From contig JAEWKG010000162.1 of the NCBI GenBank assembly GCA_023386135.1, positions 1-9,815 of the forward strand: a DNA stretch of 9,815 bases, given 5' to 3'. The notes below the pieces were generated by a model. It did no database searches and was not told the origin of the DNA. It saw only the letters and a list, made by a program, of their open reading frames with translations. Source of the DNA: Pseudomonadota bacterium (GTDB taxonomy: Bacteria > Pseudomonadota > Alphaproteobacteria > Sphingomonadales > Sphingomonadaceae). This document shows, piece after piece, positions 1 through 4,698 of this stretch (positions are counted from its first letter, which is position 1; every line of letters begins with the position of its first letter). The translations under genes were made by a program, and so were the position numbers.

Positions 1-306
1 CCGCTCACCCCCGATAAACGCTACATCCTCGTGCGCGGCCGCCTGTGGCGTGCGAGCAACCCGGCGCTGTCCGAGGCCGAGCGGCAACGGCACATCGACG
101 CCCTGATGGCTGCACGCCGCGCGGTGCGCGATGCGAAGGACGATCCAGCCGCGATGAAGCAGGCCCGCGCCGCGGTGCAGGCGGCCAAGGTCGCGCTGGG
201 CGAGCGGGGCCAGGTGTGGTGGACCGACGGCGCCCCCGACTTCAACCGCAAGCTCGCCAGGAACACGCCGTACGCGGAGTGGGCTGCCGACCACAGCGAC
301 ACCTGA
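1..306 (+). CDS. Conserved hypothetical protein, 5'-truncated by window edge
   Basis: The frame is open from base 1 to a TGA at 304-306, giving 101 visible residues that begin PLTPDKRYILVRGRLWRASN. A GTG at 31 could serve as a start. However, the PLTPDKRYI stretch before it looks like the conserved N-terminus of this small family, so I take the gene to begin just outside the window. The protein is Arg/Ala-rich, with a charged helical middle (about residues 25-70) and a conserved-looking tail with WWTDGAPDFNR and NTPYAEW. No signal peptide or membrane segment is visible in this part. Such proteins are common in Sphingomonadales and rhizobia. I recall some being labelled as Tol-type transport proteins, which nothing in this sequence supports. 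Function unknown. It converges on the TonB-like gene with a gap of only 10 bp. Confidence 0.7.
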   Translation, partial: PLTPDKRYILVRGRLWRASNPALSEAERQRHIDALMAARRAVRDAKDDPAAMKQARAAVQAAKVALGERGQVWWTDGAPDFNRKLARNTPYAEWAADHSDT

Positions 307-316
307 CGCTGGAGCG

Positions 317-1081
317 CTACTTGCGGTCGATCTGGTAGCTCACCCTGATCCGCACCCATTCGCCGACCAGCACCCGGCCGCCCTTCTGCGGCGGGCGCAC
401 CTTCATCTGCCAGGCCGAAGCGAGCACCGCGCGGCCCATGCCGGAGCCGGCGGGCCACTCGTCGACCAGCTTGCATTGGTCGACCCGGTACTCGGGCTCG
501 GTCTTGCAGGTCATCAGCGCCCAGCCCGGGTCGGCGGTGGAGAGATAGCCCGCCATCTCCTGCTGGGTCGGCTCACGGTACCAGCGCGCGGCGTAGATCG
601 GCTCGCCGCTGGCGGTGTGGTCGACCACTTGCGAATCGCCGGGTGACGATCGGTCGGGCGGCCCGACGGGTCCGGACATGTCGTCGCGCACCACCGCGCG
701 GATGCGGTTGCTGGGCGCGGCCGGCGGCGCGGGCGCCTTGGCGACCGGAATGACCGCGGCGGGTGGCAGCGGGATGGGCGGCGTGATCTCGCGCGGCGCG
801 GGATTAGGCACCGGCGGACGCGGGACCGGCGGCAGCGTGCGGGGCTTGGCGGCGTGCTCGGGCTTCGGCTCGGGCGAGTCGGGTTTCTTCTCGGGCGGGA
901 AGTCGATGGTGGTGAGCGAGGATACCGGCTTGCGCAACGCCTCGGGCGCGCCGCCCAGGGTCAGGATGGCGAGGAACAGCACCGCCTCGATGGCCAGCGC
1001 CAGCACGATGCCGACCGCGCGACGGCGGGCACCGGGCCAGCGCTGGTCGATCGCCGCCAGCGTCGATTGCAGGGTGGGCAT
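317..1081 (-). CDS. TonB-like proline-rich periplasmic protein
   Basis: This 254-residue protein starts with ATG at 1081. It has a short basic cytoplasmic N-terminus, one membrane segment (about residues 22-44) and a Pro/Lys/Glu-rich stretch (about 50-126, with many PP and XPXP units). A globular C-terminal domain (about 160-254) follows, ending VGEWVRIRVSYQ. This layout matches TonB-type energy transducers: an inner-membrane anchor, a rigid periplasmic spacer and a C-terminal alpha/beta domain. The C-domain departs from classical TonB: there is no clear YP-box, and two cysteines (about C192 and C203, in TCKTEPEYRVDQC) could form a disulfide. No exbB or exbD is nearby. It lies 74 bp downstream of comM on the same strand, so cotranscription is possible. 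Upstream of the ATG there is only a weak GAAGAA. The role in TonB-dependent uptake is inferred from architecture; a general envelope function is equally open. Confidence 0.72.
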   Translation of the reverse strand: MPTLQSTLAAIDQRWPGARRRAVGIVLALAIEAVLFLAILTLGGAPEALRKPVSSLTTIDFPPEKKPDSPEPKPEHAAKPRTLPPVPRPPVPNPAPREITPPIPLPPAAVIPVAKAPAPPAAPSNRIRAVVRDDMSGPVGPPDRSSPGDSQVVDHTASGEPIYAARWYREPTQQEMAGYLSTADPGWALMTCKTEPEYRVDQCKLVDEWPAGSGMGRAVLASAWQMKVRPPQKGGRVLVGEWVRIRVSYQIDRK

Positions 1082-1155
1082 GGTTCTTCAGCGATCCGGC
1101 AGCGGCGGCAGGCGGCGCGCTTTACTGCGCGCAAGGCGCGAAGGCTATCGGCTAA

Positions 1156-2664
1156 TCAGGCGCGCGGCGCTGCGCGGCGGTAGCTTAACGCCTCGGCGAC
1201 GTGGATGCGGCCGACCTGGTCGGCGCCCGCGAGGTCGGCGATGGTGCGCGCGACGCGCAGCATGCGGGTGTAGCCGCGTGCCGACAGCCGCATCGCTTGC
1301 GCGGCCTGCATCAGCAGCTTCGCCCCCGCTTCGTCAGGCTTGGCAAAGCGTTCGAGGGCATCGCCGTCGAGTTCCGCATTGGTGCGCGCGCCAGTTTCCG
1401 CGAGCCGCGCGGTCTGGATCGCGCGGGCCGCGCCGACGCGCGCGGCAACCTCGGCGCTGCCTTCGGCGGGCTGCGGGAGCGCAAGATCGGCGGCGCTGAC
1501 CGGATCGACCTCGACGTGAAGGTCGATGCGGTCGAGCATCGGGCCCGAGACCTTGCTCTGATAATCCGCGGCGCAACGCGGGGCGCGGCTGCAGGCGAGC
1601 GCGGGATCGCCCAGGTGTCCGCACCGGCACGGGTTCATCGCCGCGACCAGTTGGACGCGCGCCGGGAAGCTGACGTGCGCGTTGGCGCGGGCGACATCGA
1701 CCTTGCCGGTCTCGATCGGCTGGCGCAGCGAATCGAGCACCGCGCGCTGGAATTCGGGGAGTTCGTCGAGGAACAGGACGCCGAGGTGCGCGAGGCTGAC
1801 CTCGCCCGGCTTCACCCGCAAGCCGCCGCCGGTGAGCGCGGCCATGCTCGCCGAATGGTGCGGCGCGCGGAACGGGCGCTGGCGGCTGATCCGACCGCCT
1901 TCGAGGATGCCGGCGACCGAGGCGACCATGCTGGTCTCCAGCGCCTCGCCCGGCGTGAGCGGCGGGAGGATGCCGGGCAGGCAGCTCGCCATCAGCGACT
2001 TGCCCGCGCCGGGTGGGCCGACCATCAGCAGGTTGTGCCCGCCCGCCGCGGCGATCTCGAGCGCGCGCTTGGCGGTTTCCTGGCCTTTGACTTGGCGGAG
2101 GTCCGGCCCGTAACCCGGCTCCTCGACCTCCCCCGGAGGCGGCTCGGGCAGGCGCTGGGTGCCCTTGAGATGATTGAGCAGACTGACCAGATCAGGCGCC
2201 GCCAGCACCGGCACCCCGCTCGCCCAACGCGCCTCGCTGCCTTGAGCGGCGGGGCAGATCAGGCCTGCTTCCTGCTCGCTGGCGTGGATCGCCGCGAGCA
2301 GCACGCCGGGCGAGGGCGCGATGCGGCCATCGAGCGCCAGCTCTCCGACCGCGATCCAGTCGCCGAGCTGCTCGGCGTCGGTCACCCCCATCGCCGCCAG
2401 CAGCGCGAGCGCGATGGGGAGATCGTAGTGGCTGCCTTCCTTGGGCAGGTCGGCGGGCGACAGATTGATGGTGATGCGCTTGGGCGGCAGGCTCAGCCCC
2501 ATCGCGGCGAGCGCCGCGTGCACCCGTTCCTTGCTCTCGCCCACCGCCTTGTCCGGCAGGCCGACGAGGTTGAAGCGCGGCAGTCCGGGCGCGACCTGGC
2601 ACTGCACCTCGACGGCGCGCGCCTCCAGCCCGAGATAGGCTACCGTCCTGACGAGTGCGACCAC
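1156..2664 (-). CDS. comM: ComM/YifB-family Mg-chelatase-like AAA+ ATPase
   Basis: This 502-residue protein is full length for the YifB/ComM family. The N-terminal part (about 1-170, with GLPRFNLVGLPDKAVGESKERV and INLSPADLPKEGSHYDLPIA) is the Lon-protease-like ChlI domain. A Mg-chelatase-type AAA+ core follows: Walker A GPPGAGKS at 216-223, Walker B GVLFLDE at 295-301, NPCRCG at 345-350 with further cysteines at 358 and 364 that may bind metal, and MLDRIDLHVEV near 377-387. The C-terminal lid carries SARGYTRMLRVARTIADL (about 461-478). In naturally competent bacteria ComM is a hexameric helicase that promotes branch migration of incoming DNA; the family is also widespread in species not known to be competent. 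The GTG start is supported by AGGGGG a few bases upstream. The gene is divergent from the ClpP-like gene at 2878, and the shared intergenic region holds a palindromic repeat. Confidence 0.95.
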   Translation of the reverse strand: MVALVRTVAYLGLEARAVEVQCQVAPGLPRFNLVGLPDKAVGESKERVHAALAAMGLSLPPKRITINLSPADLPKEGSHYDLPIALALLAAMGVTDAEQLGDWIAVGELALDGRIAPSPGVLLAAIHASEQEAGLICPAAQGSEARWASGVPVLAAPDLVSLLNHLKGTQRLPEPPPGEVEEPGYGPDLRQVKGQETAKRALEIAAAGGHNLLMVGPPGAGKSLMASCLPGILPPLTPGEALETSMVASVAGILEGGRISRQRPFRAPHHSASMAALTGGGLRVKPGEVSLAHLGVLFLDELPEFQRAVLDSLRQPIETGKVDVARANAHVSFPARVQLVAAMNPCRCGHLGDPALACSRAPRCAADYQSKVSGPMLDRIDLHVEVDPVSAADLALPQPAEGSAEVAARVGAARAIQTARLAETGARTNAELDGDALERFAKPDEAGAKLLMQAAQAMRLSARGYTRMLRVARTIADLAGADQVGRIHVAEALSYRRAAPRA

Positions 2665-2712
2665 GAAACCCCCTGCGTGCCTGGCTTGTGGCGGGATTTG
2701 AGGAGGCTGTCG

Positions 2713-2815
2713 AGTGGGAGGCCCACCCCCAACCCCTCCCGCCTGGGGGAGGGGAGCGAGACTTGGCGAACCGCAGGTGAGCCTAGCCGCAGCGCGGTGG
2801 GCACCTCAGCGTGGT
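2713..2815. repeat. GC-rich palindromic intergenic repeat (dispersed-repeat type)
   Basis: This stretch lies between divergent comM and the ClpP-like gene and is built from short palindromes. GTGGG-AGG-CCCAC is at 2714-2726. CCCCTCCC at 2733-2740 faces its complement GGGAGGGG at 2747-2754. A looser AGGTG...CACCT pair is at 2775-2779/2802-2806. G/C tracts of this style are typical of repeats scattered between genes in Sphingomonadales genomes; that statement is recalled family knowledge, not a search. Only one copy is visible here. The element at 4322-4442 has a similar style but is not an obvious copy. Its position means that promoters for both flanking genes must lie within or beside it. The remaining bases of 2665-2877 show no gene or clear promoter. 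Confidence 0.55.
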
Positions 2816-2877
2816 GAACGAAATCGCAAGCATGCCGCTTGGCAATTCGGCAAGGCGCGCGGGCGCAATCGGGCATC

Positions 2878-3588
2878 ATGCGCCGCGCCTTCGTCCTTGC
2901 TGCCAGCCTCCTCGCGAGCCTTGCCGCGCCCGCGCACGCGCAGAGTTACGTGGTCACCGAGACGGTAACGGTCGAGGAATGGACCGAGGACGGCGCGGAG
3001 CGCCTCGTCGCCGCACACGGTCCGGCCATCGCGCAAGGAGAGGCCTATGGCCCGTTTCGGGTGATCGATGACACGCATGCCGCGCTGGTCGACGTCAGCG
3101 ATGGCGCCTCGCCGGGCGAGTTCCAGGCGATGTTACGCGACCATCCCGGCATCGCCACGCTCGAGATGCTCGAGTGTCCCGGCACCGACGACGACACCGC
3201 CAATCTCAAGCTCGGCCGAATGATCCGCGCTGCCGGAATCGCCACACACGTCCCGGCGGACGGCTCGGTGCGGTCAGGCGCCGTCGAGTTGTTTCTTGCC
3301 GGCAAGACCCGGCAGATCGACGACGGCGCCGAGTTCGCGGTCCATGCCTGGCGCGACAGCGATGGCCTGGGTCCGCGCGACTTCGCCGCCGATTCGCCGG
3401 TCAACCGCGCTTACCTCGATTACTACCGCGAGATGGGACTGGCCGACCCGCGCGCGTTCTACGACATGACCAACGCCACGCTCAACGCCGACGCGCGCTG
3501 GCTGACCGCGCAGGACATGCGCGCCTGGGTAGGCGAGGCCAAGTCGCCTGCCATAGCATACCTTGACTTGGGGCACGGCTTCCCATAG
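2878..3588 (+). CDS. Secreted ClpP/SppA-fold (crotonase-like) putative serine peptidase
   Basis: I chose the ATG at 2878 because it gives a clean signal peptide (about residues 1-22, MRRAFVLAASLLASLAAPAHAQ cut into pieces as n-, h- and AHA|Q c-region). An in-frame TTG at 2839 would bury it behind 13 residues. The mature part is about 214 residues, 236 in total. It resembles periplasmic ClpP-like proteins (COG3904 type). LEMLECPGTDDD (about 95-106) sits where family members have an SPGG oxyanion loop, followed by a helix LKLGRMIRAAGI. VRSGAVELFLAG (about 131-142) carries the likely nucleophile Ser133, and FAVHAW (about 153-158) carries His156. The C-terminal YLDYYREMGL and DARWLTAQDM pieces match the helical tail of the family. 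No good Shine-Dalgarno sequence is visible. Its last codons overlap the putative rpmH promoter. Substrate and proteolytic activity are unknown; a pseudo-enzyme is possible. Confidence 0.72.
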   Translation: MRRAFVLAASLLASLAAPAHAQSYVVTETVTVEEWTEDGAERLVAAHGPAIAQGEAYGPFRVIDDTHAALVDVSDGASPGEFQAMLRDHPGIATLEMLECPGTDDDTANLKLGRMIRAAGIATHVPADGSVRSGAVELFLAGKTRQIDDGAEFAVHAWRDSDGLGPRDFAADSPVNRAYLDYYREMGLADPRAFYDMTNATLNADARWLTAQDMRAWVGEAKSPAIAYLDLGHGFP

Positions 3589-3590
3589 TG
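3562..3590 (+). promoter_or_regulatory. Putative rpmH promoter
   Basis: CTTGAC at 3562-3567 matches the alphaproteobacterial housekeeping -35 consensus. A -10-like CATAGT follows at 3584-3589, with a rather short spacer of 15 bp counted from TTGACT. The promoter overlaps the last codons and the TAG stop of the ClpP-like gene and would place the transcript start near 3596, about 70 nt before the rpmH ATG. Highly expressed rpmH is expected to have its own promoter; the match itself is moderate. Confidence 0.45.
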
Positions 3591-3603
3591 GCGCCGGCCT
3601 GAC

Positions 3604-3642
3604 GGGCCTCCCCAATCCATTTGGGACTGGGTGGCCCCTTTT
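3604..3642 (+). terminator. Hairpin with T-tract upstream of rpmH (terminator or leader attenuator)
   Basis: GGGCC at 3604-3608 pairs with GGCCC at 3633-3637. Inside it, CCAATCC pairs with GGACTGG with one A-C mismatch, around a small ATTTG loop. TTTT follows at 3639-3642. The shape is that of an intrinsic terminator. It could end transcription of the ClpP-like gene, but it lies downstream of the putative rpmH promoter. In that case it would sit in the rpmH 5' leader and could attenuate it. Confidence 0.5.
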
Positions 3643-3666
3643 GCATTTAGACATACCGAGGATCCG

Positions 3667-3801
3667 ATGAAGCGGACGTTCCAGCCCAGCAATCTCGTGC
3701 GCGCCCGCCGCCACGGTTTCTTCGCGCGCAAGGCGACCCCCGGCGGCCGCAACGTGCTGCGTGCCCGCCGCGCCCGCGGCCGCAAGAAGCTCTGCGCCTA
3801 A
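3667..3801 (+). CDS. rpmH: 50S ribosomal protein L34
   Basis: The gene encodes 44 residues, MKRTFQPSNLVRARRHGF, then FARKATPGGRNVLRARRARGRKKLCA. This is the full-length, highly basic L34 of the large ribosomal subunit, with the family signature KRTFQPS, RxRRHGF and a C-terminal RRARGRKKL. The ATG at 3667 is preceded by GAGGA at 3658-3662, a good ribosome-binding site at short spacing. The gene is followed by rnpA, the near-universal bacterial neighbour. It is flanked by a promoter plus hairpin leader and by a strong terminator, so it may be a monocistronic unit here. Confidence 0.98.
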   Translation: MKRTFQPSNLVRARRHGFFARKATPGGRNVLRARRARGRKKLCA

Positions 3802-3809
3802 TCTTTTTG

Positions 3810-3831
3810 CGAGCGCGCCTCCGCGCGCTCG
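3810..3831. other. Perfect 9-bp hairpin after rpmH
   Basis: CGAGCGCGC at 3810-3818 and GCGCGCTCG at 3823-3831 form a perfect 9-bp stem with a CTCC loop. It begins 9 nt after the rpmH stop. A T-run (3804-3808) lies before it, not after, and the minus strand would read A after the stem, so it is not an intrinsic terminator in either direction. It may protect the 3' end of rpmH mRNA or mark a processing site (inference). Confidence 0.4.
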
Positions 3832-3891
3832 TCCTCGCTGCTGTTTCCTCGCCTCTGGCTCGGAGCAGCTGCGGGCGGCCGGTTGGCCTTG

Positions 3892-3918
3892 CGGGCTCCC
3901 TAGCCGGGAGCCCGTTTT
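3892..3918 (+). terminator. Intrinsic terminator of rpmH
   Basis: CGGGCTCCC (3892-3900) and GGGAGCCCG (3906-3914) form a perfect 9-bp GC-rich stem with a TAGCC loop, directly followed by TTTT (3915-3918). This is a textbook rho-independent terminator 90 bp after rpmH and 46 bp before rnpA. It implies that rpmH and rnpA are separated, or only partly cotranscribed. Confidence 0.75.
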
Positions 3919-3929
3919 CGTGCCTGCTG

Positions 3930-3956
3930 TTGCAGCGGTGTATTAGCTCCCTATAT
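3930..3956 (+). promoter_or_regulatory. Putative rnpA promoter giving a near-leaderless mRNA
   Basis: CTATAT at 3951-3956 is a perfect match to the alphaproteobacterial -10 consensus. A partial -35, TTGCAG, is at 3930-3935 with 15 bp between. The -10 ends 8 nt before the rnpA ATG (3965), so transcription would begin at or within a few bases of the start codon. This agrees with the absence of any Shine-Dalgarno sequence there. Confidence 0.5.
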
Positions 3957-3964
3957 CGCCTGAC

Positions 3965-4447
3965 ATGACCGTGGAGACCATCCGCAAGCGGGCCGATTTC
4001 CTCGCCGCGAATCGCGGGATCCGCGTCGCGCGACCGGGGTTCGTGCTGCTCGCGCATCCCAATGGCGGGCGCGGGCTGCGGTTCGGGGTCACCGTTACCA
4101 AAAAGATTGGTAACGCGGTCGTCCGCAACCGGATGAAACGGCGCTTCCGCGAGCTGCTGCGCGCCGCGTTGCCTGCCGAGGGTCTTGCCGACCACGACCA
4201 CATCCTGATCGGCCGCGATGGCGGGGTGGAGCGCGACTTCGCCCTCCTGCGGGGCGAGCTCACCCAAGCGCTCGCGCGCGCCACCGCCGGTAAAGGCGAT
4301 CCGCCGCGGCGCAAGCGTAGTCCTCCCCGGAACGGGGAGAGGGACCATGCGAAGCATGGTGGAGGGGCACAGGCCGTAGGCGCTCCAATGCGAGTGCCCC
4401 TCCACCAGCCTGCGGCTGGTCCCCCTCCCCCGGAGGGGGAGGAATGA
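3965..4447 (+). CDS. rnpA: Ribonuclease P protein component with repeat-derived C-terminal extension
   Basis: This small basic protein binds RNase P RNA and helps it cleave the 5' leader of pre-tRNAs. The family core covers about residues 1-108: TIRKRADFLAANRG near the N-terminus, FGVTVTKKIGNAVVRNRMKRRFRE (about 40-63) containing the RNR signature, and DHDHILIGRDG (about 76-86). At 160 residues it is longer than I expect for the family (about 110-130). Residues from about 115 on are a Pro/Arg/Gly-rich low-complexity tail encoded by the palindromic repeat at 4322-4442. The ATG at 3965 fits the family start; no ribosome-binding site precedes it, and a -10 box ends 8 nt upstream. The stop TGA (4445-4447) overlaps the yidD ATG. 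Core function should be intact; the tail is probably disordered. Confidence 0.95.
   Translation: MTVETIRKRADFLAANRGIRVARPGFVLLAHPNGGRGLRFGVTVTKKIGNAVVRNRMKRRFRELLRAALPAEGLADHDHILIGRDGGVERDFALLRGELTQALARATAGKGDPPRRKRSPPRNGERDHAKHGGGAQAVGAPMRVPLHQPAAGPPPPEGEE
4322..4442. repeat. Large imperfect inverted repeat across the rnpA 3' end
   Basis: Arm 4322-4370 and the reverse complement of arm 4394-4442 (49 nt each) align along their whole length. Both run CCTCCCC...GGACCA...TGGTGGAGGGGCAC, with differences mainly in the two small loop regions. A 23-nt spacer lies between them. Each arm also has its own short palindromes: ACCATGC-GAA-GCATGGT, ACCAGCC-TGC-GGCTGGT and CCTCCCCC-GGA-GGGGGAGG. The element is in frame with rnpA, adds about 41 codons without a stop, and ends two bases before the yidD ATG. 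The style is that of dispersed intergenic repeats of Sphingomonadales. No flanking target duplication is evident. Confidence 0.8.
4432..4443 (+). promoter_or_regulatory. yidD ribosome-binding site supplied by the repeat
   Basis: GGAGGGGGAGGA lies directly before the yidD ATG (4444), with GGAGG at 4432-4436 at an ideal 7-nt spacing. These bases are the terminal arm of the inverted repeat, which can fold onto CCTCCCCC just upstream or onto the other arm. The site may therefore be hidden in RNA structure unless ribosomes translating rnpA open it. Confidence 0.6.
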
Positions 4448-4653
4448 AACACCTCCTCATCCTCATCGCCCGCGCATGGCAGCTCGGGCCCAGCCGCATC
4501 CTGCCGCCTTCGTGCCGGTACGCGCCGTCGTGCTCCGAATACGCCATCGAGGCGCTGACGAAGCACGGGGGATTGAGGGGTGGATGGATGGCCGTGAAGC
4601 GTATAATGCGCTGCCACCCTTGGGGCGGGCACGGCTATGACCCGGTGCCCTGA
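4444..4653 (+). CDS. yidD: YidD membrane protein insertion efficiency factor
   Basis: The 69-residue protein is of family length. It has an amphipathic N-terminus (MKHLLILIARAWQL), then the family signature RYAPSCSEYAIEAL with conserved cysteine (about residues 25-38), HGGLRGGWMAVKRIMRCHPW (about 41-60) and a final GGHGYDPVP. YidD is a small peripheral inner-membrane protein that aids YidC/Sec-dependent insertion of membrane proteins. It is nearly always found between rnpA and yidC, as here. Its ATG overlaps the rnpA stop (ATGA), so translation is probably coupled. Its TGA is directly followed by ATG of a 14-codon ORF leading into yidC. Confidence 0.96.
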   Translation: MKHLLILIARAWQLGPSRILPPSCRYAPSCSEYAIEALTKHGGLRGGWMAVKRIMRCHPWGGHGYDPVP

Positions 4654-4698
4654 ATGACAGCCTCCGATAGACAAACGGGATCGACCTTCCTTGGATAA
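4654..4698 (+). CDS. Putative 14-codon coupling ORF between yidD and yidC
   Basis: ATG at 4654 follows the yidD TGA without a gap. The frame reads MTASDRQTGSTFLG and stops at TAA 4696-4698, eight bases inside yidC, whose TTG start is at 4691. No independent ribosome-binding site is seen. Ribosomes finishing yidD could restart here and finish on top of the weak yidC start. This is a hypothesis from geometry only; the ORF may be chance, and no homologue is recognised. Confidence 0.3.
   Translation: MTASDRQTGSTFLG

Noticed and set aside
615..1499. 294-residue plus-strand frame
   Set aside because: It is antisense to the TonB-like gene and the end of comM; its Gly/Ser runs mirror the proline-rich spacer of the real protein.
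1201..2817. 538-residue open frame on the plus strand
   Set aside because: It is the antisense shadow of comM, with Arg/Ala/Asp-rich sequence and no recognisable motif.
2839..2877. TTG start 13 codons upstream for the ClpP-like gene
   Set aside because: It would place 13 polar residues before an evident signal peptide; the ATG at 2878 gives a normal secretion signal.
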